A stretch of DNA of 46,109 nt, taken from assembly GCF_030409235.1 (NCBI RefSeq), contig NZ_JAUFPO010000007.1, positions 1 to 46,109 on the forward strand. Direction: 5' to 3'. A program made the position numbers and the translations under genes. Source of the stretch: Halomonas almeriensis. GTDB taxonomy: Bacteria > Pseudomonadota > Gammaproteobacteria > Pseudomonadales > Halomonadaceae. The notes below the pieces were generated by a model, which saw nothing but the letters and a program-made list of their open reading frames with translations, had not been told where the DNA came from and ran no database searches. Positions 26,936 through 37,412 of the stretch are shown piece after piece; position 1 is the first letter of the stretch, and the number at the start of each line of letters is the position of its first letter.

Positions 26936-27913
26936 TTACAGCTTCAGGTCGTCGGGAATTTCGTAGCCGTTCTCTTCGTACCAGCGCACGGCGCCGGGGT
27001 GGAAGGGCAGCACGGTGTTGTACTCGAGGTTCTCGGGAACACTGAACTGGGCGCTGCGATGGATATCCATCATCTTGTCGTTGTTTTCCATGCTCAGCTT
27101 GGTGATCTCGTAGACCAGGTCTTCGGGCAGGTCACAGCCAGCGATGGTGAAGTTCCACATGGCGACGGCGCGGGCATCCTCGTCCAGGGTTTCGTAGGTG
27201 CTGGCCGGAATCTCGAAGGCCGAGACCGGATATTCTTTCATGACTTTGGCCTGCTCTTCCTCGGTGAACTCGATGATGTTCACGTCGGTCTGCACTTCGA
27301 GCTGGCTGACGGCGGGGATCGGAATGCCGGCGGCGAAGGCGATGACATCGATGAGACCATCCTGCAACTGACCGCCCAGGTCGTTCCAGCCACCGTTGCG
27401 ACGGTCGAACTCGACGCCGAGGGTCTCGAGCATGGCCGGGAAGTAGGTGTCGGAGGTCGAAGCGGCCGGGCCGAAACCGATGCTGGCGCCATCCGGGATA
27501 TCCGAGATCGACTCGATGCCGCTGTCGGCCAGGGTGGTGATCGAGAAGGGGGTCTCGTACATCGGGAAGAGCGCGCAGACGTTGTCCATCTTCACGCCCG
27601 GCGCCAGGGAGCTTTCGCCGGCCACGGCGTCGGCGGCCGGGCCCATGGTGGTCAGCCCGAGGGCGACGTCACCGCCATGGACCAGGGCGAGGTTCTGGTT
27701 GGGGCCGCCGGTGACTTCGCCGCCGCCGGAGAGGCCGAGCTCATCGGCGATCAGGTTGGCCCAGCCGGAGCCGTAGACGAAATAGGTGCCGCCCTGACTG
27801 GCGGTGCCCACGGTAAAGTTGTCCGGCCAGTTTTCGCGATCGGCCTGGGCGCTGCCGGTGATCAGCATGACGCTGGTCAGGGTGCCGGTGATCAAGCAAG
27901 TCTTGAGGGTCAT
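26936..27913 (-). CDS. TAXI-family TRAP transporter solute-binding protein
   Basis: Periplasmic ligand-binding component of 325 aa. A Sec signal peptide covers residues 1-24, with cleavage after SAQA before DREN. The mature part begins FTVGTASQGGTYFVYGSGWANLI, the characteristic TAXI start near residue 33. It continues with GGPNQNLALVHGGDVALG near 70, a hinge region and the GAVRWYEENGYEIPDDLKL end. TAXI proteins bind small organic acids such as glutamate or 2-oxoglutarate-like compounds, but the ligand here cannot be read. The start was set at the signal peptide with GGGAGA upstream; an in-frame extension of 30 residues is not supported. It is the first gene of the TRAP operon. Confidence 0.92.
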   Translation of the reverse strand: MTLKTCLITGTLTSVMLITGSAQADRENWPDNFTVGTASQGGTYFVYGSGWANLIADELGLSGGGEVTGGPNQNLALVHGGDVALGLTTMGPAADAVAGESSLAPGVKMDNVCALFPMYETPFSITTLADSGIESISDIPDGASIGFGPAASTSDTYFPAMLETLGVEFDRRNGGWNDLGGQLQDGLIDVIAFAAGIPIPAVSQLEVQTDVNIIEFTEEEQAKVMKEYPVSAFEIPASTYETLDEDARAVAMWNFTIAGCDLPEDLVYEITKLSMENNDKMMDIHRSAQFSVPENLEYNTVLPFHPGAVRWYEENGYEIPDDLKL

Positions 27914-28058
27914 GGCGCGTCTCCCGCTGTTGACTGGTTGTTCTTGCTGGTGGCGTGGTCGGCTCAGTGGGCCGACCCAGGTTATGCCCTGTACCAATAG
28001 CAAGGGATGTTCCAGAAGCGGGTTAACGCTTTTTAATCAGTGATTTATGGGTTTAATA

Positions 28059-28074
28059 TGCCACTAAAGTGGCA
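28059..28074. promoter_or_regulatory. 16-bp palindrome upstream of the TRAP operon
   Basis: TGCCACTAAAGTGGCA is a perfect 7-bp inverted repeat around a 2-bp centre, 146 nt upstream of the TAXI binding-protein start. On the minus strand it is followed by an AT-rich stretch that could contain the promoter. The short spacer suits a dimeric repressor or activator. No regulator gene lies beside the TRAP operon. It could also be part of the 3' end of yheV. Confidence 0.45.
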
Positions 28075-28080
28075 GAAGAG

Positions 28081-28142
28081 CAGCCCCGCCGGGGCTGGGA
28101 GTTCGCACACTGCCGGTTCGTGGTTGTGCGGCATTCCGCACA
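28081..28142 (-). terminator. Hairpins downstream of yheV
   Basis: Two perfect 7-bp stems occur: TGTGCGG (28125-28131) with CCGCACA (28136-28142), and CAGCCCC (28081-28087) with GGGGCTG (28091-28097). They lie 8-70 nt past the yheV stop on the minus strand. Neither has a T tract, so termination is uncertain. Confidence 0.4.
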
Positions 28143-28149
28143 CGCCGTG

Positions 28150-28407
28150 TCAAGGTTTCGAGGGGCCGGGGTCGAGGATCCTCACCGGCTGCAGGTCATC
28201 CTGGGGGGAGGCGGGTGCCGCTTGTGACTGACTGATACGGGTATTCAGCTCGGGCGGTGCCTCATCCTCGATGGGCAATTGCTCGAAGAAGTCGCAACTG
28301 ACGCAGTCACGGTAGCGCATGCCGTTCTGTTCCCAGGTGCGAACACGGTCCATCTCGGCGCAGCGCGGGCAGACGGCGCCGGCGATAAAGCGTTTCTGGT
28401 TGGCCAT
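28150..28407 (-). CDS. yheV: YheV-like zinc-ribbon protein
   Basis: An 85-aa protein starting MANQKRFIAGAVCPRCAEMD, nearly the same pattern as E. coli YheV. Two CxxC pairs (CPRC near residue 13 and CVSC near 35) are predicted to bind zinc. The end, PVRILDPG, resembles the IGIFHP-type tail of YheV with a longer, proline-rich linker between. The function of this family is unknown. AGGAGG lies 5 nt before the ATG, an excellent start. It follows prlC by 60 nt on the same strand and is probably cotranscribed. Confidence 0.88.
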   Translation of the reverse strand: MANQKRFIAGAVCPRCAEMDRVRTWEQNGMRYRDCVSCDFFEQLPIEDEAPPELNTRISQSQAAPASPQDDLQPVRILDPGPSKP

Positions 28408-28467
28408 ACGGCCTCCTGATGATGCAGCGCCGGGTCCTGCCCGGCGCTCGTCGGGTGAAGCAAGGGT

Positions 28468-30516
28468 TCAAGCGGCGCGGATGCCGCAGTGGCGAAGCAG
28501 CGGCTCGACGCTGGGCTCGCGCCCACGAAAGGCCCGAAACAGCTCGGCGGCATCCTGCGAGCCGCCTCGCTCGAGGATTTCGGTGCGGAAACGGCGCCCG
28601 GTGTCCGGGTCGAAGATACCGGCTTCCTCGAAGGCGCTCCAGGCATCGGCCGAGAGTACCTCGGCCCACTTGTAACTGTAGTAGCCGGCGGCGTAGCCAC
28701 CGGCAAAGATGTGGCCGAAGCCGTTCTGGAAGCGGTTGAAGTCGACCCGCGGTACCACCGAGACCTGGTCGCGTACTTCGTCGAGCAGGGACTGGATGTC
28801 GGCGGCGCTGGGCGCCTCGGTCTCCATGTGCAGGCGGAAGTCGAACAGCGAGAGCTCGAGCTGGCGCGCCATGCCCATGGCGGACTGAAAGTTGCGGGCG
28901 GCCAGCAATTTGTCAAACAGCGCCTGGGGCAGCGGCTCGCCGGTATCGACATGGCCGGCGATCAGGTCCAGGCCTTCGCGCTCCCAGCAGTAGTTTTCCA
29001 TGAACTGGCTGGGCAGTTCCACGGCGTCCCAAGCCACGCCATTGATGCCGGAAATGTCAGCAATGGTCTGGCGGGTCAGCATGTGATGCAGGCCGTGGCC
29101 GAACTCGTGGAAGAGGGTGGTGACCTCGTCATGGGTCAGCAGCGCCGGCGTGTCGCCCATCGGCCTCGTGAAGTTGCAGGTCAGGTAGGCCACCGGCAGC
29201 TGCAGCTCACCGTTTTCCTCGCGACGTACCCGGCATTCGTCCATCCAGGCACCGCCGCGCTTGCCTTCGCGGGCATAGAGGTCCAGGTAGAAGCCGGCGA
29301 TGGGGGCGCCGTTCTCCATGATGTGGAAGAAGCGCACGTCCGAATGGTAGCGCGGCACCTGATAGTCTTCCTCGAAGGTGACCCCATAGAGTTTGCCGAC
29401 CACCTGGAAGAGGCCATCGACGACCCGGGGAGCCGGGAAGTAGGGGCGCAACTGCTCGTCGGAAATCGCATAGCGGGCCTCGCGAAGCTTCTCGCTGGCG
29501 TAGCCCACGTCCCAGGGCGCCAGCTCGTCGAGGCCCAGATGCTCGCGGGCAAATTCTGCCAGCTCGGCATATTCCTCGCGCGCTTGGGGCACGGCACGCC
29601 TCGCCAGGTCTTCCAGGAAGCCGATCACGGCCCCGGGGGAGTCGGCCATCTTGGTGGCCAGTGAATAGTCGGCATAGGTGGAAAAGCCCAGCAGTTCGAT
29701 CATTTCCTGGCGCAGTGCGAGTATCTCCTCCATGACCGGCGCATTGTCGAATTCGCCAGCGTTGGGGCCGGTCTCCGAGGCACGGGTGACGAAAGCGGTA
29801 TAGACCTCGCGACGCAGCTCACGATCGTCGGCATGGGTCATGACCGGAAAGAAGCTGGGGAAGTCTAGCGTAATGCGATACCCCGTCACGCCCTTGGCCT
29901 CGGCATTGGCTGCCAGGGTATCGAGCGCGCTCCGGGGTACTCCGCCCAGGCGGCTGTCGTCTTCCAGCACCAGTTGCCAGGCCTGGGTGGCATCCAGCAG
30001 CTGGTTGGAAAAGGTGTTCGACAGGCTCGACAGACGGGCCCGGATCTCGCCATAACGCTCCTGCTTGTCGCGCGGCAGGTCGACACCGGCCAGCCGGAAG
30101 TCGCGCAGGGCATTTTCGACGGTGCGGCGCTGGCTGGCATCGAGTTCGGCCCAGCCCGGGCCGTCCTTCAAGGCCTGCCAGGCGCGAAAGAGTCCTTCGT
30201 GCTGCCCCAGCCAGGTGGTGTACTCGGACAGCATGCCCAGGCTCTGCTCGTAGGCGTCACGCAGTGCCGGGTTATTCATGGTGCCATTGAGGTGTGACAC
30301 CGGCGACCAGGCGCGTTCCAGACGGTCGTTGAGGGCCTCCAGAGGGGCGGCGAGGGTTTCCCAGCGTGGCGTTTCCTGCTCTGCACGCGTGACCAGGGCA
30401 TCGATGGCCCGGCGGTTTTCGGCGAGCAGCGTCTCGATGGCCGGCACCACGTGCTCGGGCTGTATCTCCGCAAAGGGGGGAAGCGAGTGATGGTCGAGCA
30501 GCGGGTTGGTGGACAT
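28468..30516 (-). CDS. prlC: Oligopeptidase A (M3 metallopeptidase)
   Basis: Cytosolic zinc oligopeptidase that degrades peptides, including cleaved signal peptides. The 682-aa protein is the family length. The zinc motif HEFGHGLHH starts at His470, with the third ligand Glu about 28 residues on in the VELPSQFMENY segment. The N-terminal NPLLDHHSLPPFAEIQPEHV is typical, as is the C-terminal GHIFAGGYAAGYYSYKWAEVLSADAW. The ATG at 30516 has GAGG about 8 nt upstream; a GTG two codons earlier is possible. It is followed by yheV on the same strand and is divergent from the NSS transporter gene across 184 nt. Confidence 0.96.
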   Translation of the reverse strand: MSTNPLLDHHSLPPFAEIQPEHVVPAIETLLAENRRAIDALVTRAEQETPRWETLAAPLEALNDRLERAWSPVSHLNGTMNNPALRDAYEQSLGMLSEYTTWLGQHEGLFRAWQALKDGPGWAELDASQRRTVENALRDFRLAGVDLPRDKQERYGEIRARLSSLSNTFSNQLLDATQAWQLVLEDDSRLGGVPRSALDTLAANAEAKGVTGYRITLDFPSFFPVMTHADDRELRREVYTAFVTRASETGPNAGEFDNAPVMEEILALRQEMIELLGFSTYADYSLATKMADSPGAVIGFLEDLARRAVPQAREEYAELAEFAREHLGLDELAPWDVGYASEKLREARYAISDEQLRPYFPAPRVVDGLFQVVGKLYGVTFEEDYQVPRYHSDVRFFHIMENGAPIAGFYLDLYAREGKRGGAWMDECRVRREENGELQLPVAYLTCNFTRPMGDTPALLTHDEVTTLFHEFGHGLHHMLTRQTIADISGINGVAWDAVELPSQFMENYCWEREGLDLIAGHVDTGEPLPQALFDKLLAARNFQSAMGMARQLELSLFDFRLHMETEAPSAADIQSLLDEVRDQVSVVPRVDFNRFQNGFGHIFAGGYAAGYYSYKWAEVLSADAWSAFEEAGIFDPDTGRRFRTEILERGGSQDAAELFRAFRGREPSVEPLLRHCGIRAA

Positions 30517-30700
30517 GCACACCTCGGTGAAAGGATGAAATCATCTTTTTAGGTGCGGGCAGCGACGGCGTTTTTCAATGTGCCCAGGCAGTGGGCGCAT
30601 GCGGCCTCGCTTGCTAGACTGCGTGCTTGTCGTGTCGCCCCGGTTGTTGCCCTTGATCGGCCATCCCCGGCGGCCTGGTGAACCCGAACGGAGCAAGATC

Positions 30701-32041
30701 ATGCATGAGACCCTGGAGCGCTGGAGCAGCCGTCGCGCCTTCATCCTGGCGGTAACCGGCGCAGCGGTCGGGCTGGGCAATATCTGGCGCTTTCCCTATA
30801 TCACCGGTGAGAACGGCGGCGCCGCCTTCCTGATGTTGTATGTGGCCTTCGTGGTGCTGCTCGGCTTACCGGTGATGATGGCCGAGATACTGATCGGCCG
30901 AGCCGGCCGCCGCAGTCCCATGCAGTCTCTCGGGTATCTGGCAGGCGCCGCATCGGCCAGTCGTCACTGGCGCTGGCTGGGGCTCTTCGGAGCCTTCACG
31001 GTGTTCTGCATCCTGTCGTTCTATTCGGTGGTGTCGGGCTGGTCGATCGAGTTTATCACGGCGGCGTTGCAGGGTGAGTTCGTGGGACGCAGCGCTCAGG
31101 AGATCGGTGCCGGCTTCGATGCCTTCCTCGCTAACCCGGCCTTGATGGCGATCAATCACAGCCTTTTTCTGTTGATGACCATGCTGGTGGTAGCGGCCGG
31201 TGTCGCCAAGGGGCTGGAACGACTCAACAATGTCTTGATGCCGCTGCTGTATCTATTGCTGCTGGTGCTGGCCGGCCATGCGGCCACCACCAGCGGCTTC
31301 AGCACGGCACTGGCCTGGCTTTTCACGCCGGATCTGTCGGCGATCACCCCCATGGTGTTGGTGAACGCCATGGGGCATGCCTTCTTCACCCTGGCGGTGG
31401 GAGCCTGTGCGCTGATGGCCTATGGTGCCTATATGCCGGACCAGCAAAGCCTGCCACGTGCCGCGGCATCGGTGGCGGTGCTGGATGTGAGCGTGGCGCT
31501 GCTCGCCGGTATCGCCATCTTCTCGGTGGTCTTCTCCCAGGGCATGGACCCCGGGGAAGGGCCTGGGCTGATGTTCGTGACCCTGCCGGTGGCGTTCGCC
31601 GACCTGCCACTGGGTGCTCTCTGGTTGACACTGTTTTTCCTATTGTTGCTGCTAGCGACCTGGACGTCGTCGATCAATCTAGCCGAGCCGATCGTTGCCA
31701 CCCTCCAGGGCGCTGGCCTGAGTCGCGGCAAGGCCGCGGCGGTGGTCGGCCTCGCCGTCTGGGCCCTGGGGCTGCTTTCGGTGCTGTCCTTCTCGACCAT
31801 GGCCGAGGTCGAGGTGCTGTTCGGCATGAATGTCTTTGCCCTGGTGAGCACCATTCCACCCGAGATCTTTCTGCCGGTGGGCGGGCTGCTGATTGCCGTC
31901 TTCGCGGCCTGGGTGATGCCCGAGGCAGCGGTTCGTGACGCCCTGGGCGTGGGGTCGAGGGGCTTTTATCTGTGGCGCAATGTCGTGCGCTGGGTGTCGA
32001 TCCCGCTGACGCTGGTAATATTGGGGGCCGGGTTACTGTGA
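30701..32041 (+). CDS. Sodium:neurotransmitter symporter (NSS/LeuT) family transporter
   Basis: A 446-aa membrane protein of the LeuT-fold NSS family, with about 11-12 helices. The first helix holds the sodium and substrate site pattern GAAVGLGNIWRFPYITGENGG (read as two joined pieces near residues 20-40). Later helices carry GWSIEF near 108, GACALMAYGAYMP near 235 and ATWTSSINLAEP near 318. Bacterial members import amino acids or related solutes with Na+, which suits a halophile; the substrate is not deducible. GGAG lies 8 nt before the ATG. The gamma carbonic anhydrase gene follows after 32 nt and may be cotranscribed. Confidence 0.92.
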   Translation: MHETLERWSSRRAFILAVTGAAVGLGNIWRFPYITGENGGAAFLMLYVAFVVLLGLPVMMAEILIGRAGRRSPMQSLGYLAGAASASRHWRWLGLFGAFTVFCILSFYSVVSGWSIEFITAALQGEFVGRSAQEIGAGFDAFLANPALMAINHSLFLLMTMLVVAAGVAKGLERLNNVLMPLLYLLLLVLAGHAATTSGFSTALAWLFTPDLSAITPMVLVNAMGHAFFTLAVGACALMAYGAYMPDQQSLPRAAASVAVLDVSVALLAGIAIFSVVFSQGMDPGEGPGLMFVTLPVAFADLPLGALWLTLFFLLLLLATWTSSINLAEPIVATLQGAGLSRGKAAAVVGLAVWALGLLSVLSFSTMAEVEVLFGMNVFALVSTIPPEIFLPVGGLLIAVFAAWVMPEAAVRDALGVGSRGFYLWRNVVRWVSIPLTLVILGAGLL

Positions 32042-32073
32042 ACCAGCGATGCCACTTGATGAGGGGGGAAGGC

Positions 32074-32622
32074 ATGGTGAGCGATTCCGTCACGCTGCGC
32101 GCCTGGAAGGGCCTGACGCCGCAACTCGGTGAACGCGTCTATATCGATCCGCAATGCATGGTGCTGGGCGATGTCGAGCTGGGTGACGACAGCTCGGTGT
32201 GGCCCATGGCGGTGGTGCGTGGCGACATGCACCGCATCCGCATCGGGGCACGCACCAGCGTGCAGGATGGCAGCGTGCTGCACATCACCCATGCCAGTGA
32301 TTTCAATCCGGATGGCTTTCCGTTGACCATCGGCAATGAAGTCACCATTGGCCACAAGGCGATCCTGCATGGCTGTACCCTGGGCGACCGCATCCTGGTC
32401 GGCATGGGAGCCATCGTCATGGATGGCGCCGTGGTCGAGGATGAGGTCATTATCGCCGCCGGCGCCGTGGTAACGCCCGCCAAGCGCCTGGAAAGCGGCC
32501 ATGTGTACGCTGGCAACCCGGCTAAGGCACTGCGACCCATCAAGGATACGGAGCGCGCCTTTTTCTCCTATACCGCCGGCAACTACGTGAAGCTCAAGGA
32601 CGATTACCTGGCCGGAGGCTGA
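32074..32622 (+). CDS. Gamma carbonic anhydrase-like protein (YrdA family)
   Basis: A 182-aa left-handed beta-helix protein built from hexapeptide repeats. It parallels E. coli YrdA: the GERVYIDPQCMVLGDVELGDDSSVWP opening (read in two parts), VRGDMHRIRIG, and QDGSVLHITHASDFNPDG with the first metal His. IGHKAILHGCTLGDR supplies two more, and MGAIVMDGAVVEDEV and NPAKALRPI follow. Zinc-binding histidines are present, but carbonic anhydrase activity is not proven for the YrdA branch. GAGGGGGGAAGG precedes the ATG at 32074. It lies 32 nt after the NSS transporter gene. Confidence 0.92.
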   Translation: MVSDSVTLRAWKGLTPQLGERVYIDPQCMVLGDVELGDDSSVWPMAVVRGDMHRIRIGARTSVQDGSVLHITHASDFNPDGFPLTIGNEVTIGHKAILHGCTLGDRILVGMGAIVMDGAVVEDEVIIAAGAVVTPAKRLESGHVYAGNPAKALRPIKDTERAFFSYTAGNYVKLKDDYLAGG

Positions 32623-32732
32623 CCTCGCCGGCGTCGATGTCTTGACGTGTCGGCGGATGCTGGATAACTGATTGTTGTGTATGGCAGTTTTACGCAATAA
32701 TGGATGTTTATCCAGTACTTGAGGTAACCGGC

Positions 32733-33407
32733 ATGGCAAACTTTGGCACCCACATCAGCGTGGCCGCCGGCAGTGGCTGCGTGCTGGCGCTGGGCGGCTG
32801 GCACCTGGGGCTTTGGACACCATGGCAGGCCTGGCCATTGATGTTGCTGACCACCCTGGGTGGCATCATGCCGGATATCGACTCTGACCACTCTCATTCG
32901 GTGCGTCTTGTCTTCGGTCTGCTGGCCTTCATCTCCACTGCTTCGGCGGCCTGGCTGCTGCAGGCGAGGCTCGACTTCGGCTATTGGCTGATGGCCTGTG
33001 CCGCCACCTACCTCATGGTGCGCTATCTGCTGGCGCCGCTCTTCAAGCGTTTTTCCGTGCACCGGGGCGTCTGGCACTCGCTGTTGGCGGCGCTCTTCGT
33101 CGCCTGGACCGGCAGCGCCCTGAGCCATGGCGTGCTCGGCCAGCCGGCCTGGCTGGCCTGGACGCACGGCACGGCGCTTCTGCTGGGTTGTCTAGTACAT
33201 CTCACGCTGGATGAAGTCTACAGCGTCGACCTGGAAGGCATGCGCCTCAAGCGCTCCTTCGGCACGGCCCTCAAGCTGTTCGATTATGACAGGCCCTGGC
33301 GGGCCGTGGTGCTGCTGCTGTTGATGGCCGCCATGCTGCCCTGGCTGCCGAGTTGGCAGAGTCTCGCGGCGGTAGGGGAGCAGTGGCTGGCGCTGTGGCC
33401 ACAATGA
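32733..33407 (+). CDS. YdjM-like membrane-bound metal-dependent hydrolase (DUF457)
   Basis: A 224-aa membrane protein with five or six hydrophobic segments. The family's polar residues are present: FGTHISVAAG near residue 5, GGIMPDIDSDHS near 43 (Asp cluster), HRGVWHS near 110 and LVHLTLDEVYSVD near 152. These His/Asp clusters are why the family (YdjM, DUF457) is described as LexA-regulated putative metal-dependent hydrolases, but the reaction is unknown. No LexA box is evident upstream. GAGG lies about 9 nt before the ATG. It stands 110 nt after the carbonic anhydrase-like gene. Confidence 0.85.
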   Translation: MANFGTHISVAAGSGCVLALGGWHLGLWTPWQAWPLMLLTTLGGIMPDIDSDHSHSVRLVFGLLAFISTASAAWLLQARLDFGYWLMACAATYLMVRYLLAPLFKRFSVHRGVWHSLLAALFVAWTGSALSHGVLGQPAWLAWTHGTALLLGCLVHLTLDEVYSVDLEGMRLKRSFGTALKLFDYDRPWRAVVLLLLMAAMLPWLPSWQSLAAVGEQWLALWPQ

Positions 33408-33500
33408 GCTCTCGAGGGACCGTCATGCAGGCATCATGAAAGTCTTGACCCGGGCGTGTAGCATATCGTGACGTATGCCATCTGCCAGGAGCCAAGCCGC

Positions 33501-34076
33501 ATGAATGATGCGATCAGCGTGAGTGATGTGCTGCAGCGTCTGCAGGACGAGGCGAAGGCGGGCAATGTTGCCGTGGGGACCCTGGTGGATGCGCTCAATT
33601 CCCGGGGCTTTGGTCCGCTGCTGCTGGCACCGGCGCTGGTGGCCATGCTGCCCACCGGCGGCATCCCGGGCGTACCCACTGTCTGCGGCGTCCTGATCTT
33701 TCTGATTGCCCTTCAGGGGAGTCTGGGCATGCCATCCCCCTGGGTGCCGAGACGCCTGCGGCGTCTGGCGATTCAGCAGCAGGCCATGATCGCCATGACC
33801 GAGCGTGCCATGCCGGTCGCCAGTCGCCTCGACCGCTGGTTTCGGCCGCGTTTGGGGGTGCTGACCCGTGCGCCGGTCAGCCAGCTGGTGGCGTTGTTCT
33901 GTGCGATCAGCGGGCTGGCGATGATTCCCCTGGAAGTGATTCCCTTTGCCAGCGGCATTCCGGCCCTGGCCGTGACCCTGGTGGCGATCAGCATGACCAC
34001 GCGGGATGGCGCCCTGGTGGTACTGGCCGGTCTGGCGGTGGCCAGCGGGGCCGGGCTGTTGATCCTGATGGCCTAG
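33501..34076 (+). CDS. ExoD family protein
   Basis: A 191-aa protein whose C-terminal two thirds are strongly hydrophobic. It matches ExoD by the GFGPLLLAPALVAMLPTGGIPGVP block near residue 38 (read as joined parts), GSLGMPSPWVPRRLRRL near 75, and the late IPLEVIPFASGIPALAV near 145. ExoD was first linked to exopolysaccharide production and alkaline tolerance in Sinorhizobium; its biochemical role is not known. AGGAG lies 10 nt before the ATG chosen; a start 11 codons earlier is less likely. It converges on dctD. Confidence 0.87.
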   Translation: MNDAISVSDVLQRLQDEAKAGNVAVGTLVDALNSRGFGPLLLAPALVAMLPTGGIPGVPTVCGVLIFLIALQGSLGMPSPWVPRRLRRLAIQQQAMIAMTERAMPVASRLDRWFRPRLGVLTRAPVSQLVALFCAISGLAMIPLEVIPFASGIPALAVTLVAISMTTRDGALVVLAGLAVASGAGLLILMA

Positions 34077-34123
34077 CCGGCCTACTGACGGACCGCTGAT
34101 GCGGCGCCTCGCCCGGTGTGTGC

Positions 34124-35498
<1,375 letters not shown>

Positions 35499-35506
<8 letters not shown>

Positions 35507-37412
35507 CACTCACAGGCTCCTCGCTGGCGTTCCGGGGTGTTGGCCCGGCATCCCGGGGCAGCGTAATGGTAAAGAGGGCGCCACCGCCAGCATTGTGTCC
35601 GGCCTCGATGCGCCCGCCCAGGTCGTCGATGATGCGCCCCGAAATGGAGAGCCCCAGCCCCAGCCCGCTGCCGCTCGACTTGGTGGTAAAGAAGGGTTCG
35701 AAGACACGCGATAGGCGGGATTCCTCGATGCCCGGCCCATTGTCGGCCACGCTGATGGAGACTCGTTCGGCTTCAGCCCGGATCGTCAGGGTCAGGCACG
35801 GCGCCGGGGTGTGGCTCATGGCCTGGAGCGCATTGCCGATCAGGTTGACCAGGACCTGTTCAAGCCTCACCGGATCGGCGCGAACCCAGATGTCATCGGG
35901 CGCCCAGTCACGTTCGACACTGACGGCCAGTTCGTTGAGCCGTGTCTGGAAAAGTCGCAGGGCATAGTCGAAACAGGAAGGTACCGAGACACTGGTCAGG
36001 GTATCGCCGCTCTTGCGCGAGAATTGGCGTAGCTGGGCGCTGATCTCAGCCATGCGGTCGGTGAGCTCGATGATCTGGGCCAGGTTGGCCGCGGCGGTGT
36101 CGGTGCGACCGCGCTCGATGAAGGCGCCGGCATTCTCCGCATAGGCACGAATCGCCGAGAGTGGTTGATTGAGCTCATGGTTGATGCCGGCGGCCAGCTG
36201 TCCTAGCACGGCGAGCTTGGCGGCCTGCACCAGTTCGTCGCGGGTTTCGCGCAGGCTCTGTTCGGCGCGCCGGCGCTCCTCGATTTCATCGGACAGGCGC
36301 TGGTTGGTGGCCACCAGGTCACGGGTACGGTTGGCCACGTTGCGCTCGAGCTCGTCGCGGGCCCGGGCCAGGGTGCGGCGTTCGCGCTCGGCAAATCGCT
36401 CGCGTTCGCGACGCAGGCGCCAGCGCTGCCAGCCGATGGCACCGCCCAGGGCCACCACGCCATAGAGACCGCCGGCGAGCAGTGACGAGACCCACTGGGC
36501 ATTCACGACCGGCGTCACCGGCTTGAGAATATGCATGTCCCATTCGAACTCGGGCATGGCCCGGGTCAGGCTCAGATAGCGGGTGGTGGCCAGGGGGCCG
36601 GACGTGACATCGACCAGGCGCGTGCCGCTGTCGGGGCGCTCCAGGGGAGTGATACCGGCATGCGGCAGCGCGGCCTCGCCATAGCGTCGCGAGCCATGAA
36701 TCGCCCGGCGCTGCTCGTCGCTGAGAGGCTGCATGGCCGTCAGGCGCAGGTCCGGCTGGCTGGCCATGAAGATGATGCCGTTGCGATCGGTCACCAGCAG
36801 TTCGGCATCCTGTTCGGCCCAACTGTGCTCTACATCACTCAACTGAACCTTGACCACTATGACGCCCGCCGGCCGCGCCGAGGGATTGGCCTGGTCAAGC
36901 CAGACCGGCGCCGAAAAGTAATAGCCGCGGTCGCCGGACTGTGACCCCAGGCCGAAGAAGCGTCCATTCTCACCCTTGATGGCCTCCTGGAAATAGCGCC
37001 GGAATGCGTAGTTCTGGCCGACAAAGGTGTCCGGGCGATGCCAGTTGCTGGCGGCCAGGGTATCGCCCTGGCGATCCAGCAGATAGATGTCGGACACACC
37101 GGCAGTGGCGCGGAAGCGGTCGAGAAGCAGGTTGAGCGGCATGGCGTCCTGTTGCTGAGGTTTGGCAAGGAAGCGCTTGACCAGCTCCCGGGAGGCCAGC
37201 AGCTCGGGTAGGTAGTCATGACGCGACAGGTGCCCGACCAGGCCGGCAGCTGACAATCGCAGCTCGTTTTCCGCATCCTGGCGCAGGTCCTCGAGGGCTT
37301 GCTCACGGGCGACATGGGCGGTCTGCCAGATACACAGCAGCAGCCCGGCCAGCACCACGCACAGCAGCAAGAGGCGTGCATGACGGCGGCGACGTTGCAT
37401 CGGCCGGCTCAT
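35499..37412 (-). CDS. dctB: DctB-like sensor histidine kinase
   Basis: A 637-aa membrane sensor. An N-terminal helix (about 12-31) and a second helix (about 304-326) bracket a periplasmic double-Cache domain containing the NYAFRRYFQEA and RGYYFSAPV patterns that form the dicarboxylate pocket in DctB. A coiled coil (about 333-400) follows, then the HisKA box with His412 in NHELNQPLSAIR and the ATPase lid with NLIGNAL, DNGPGI and GLGLGLS. It starts within the lldR stop (ATGA) and overlaps dctD by 8 nt, so lldR-dctB-dctD is one translationally coupled operon. DctB normally senses C4-dicarboxylates; here the operon partner and divergent genes concern lactate. Confidence 0.9.
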
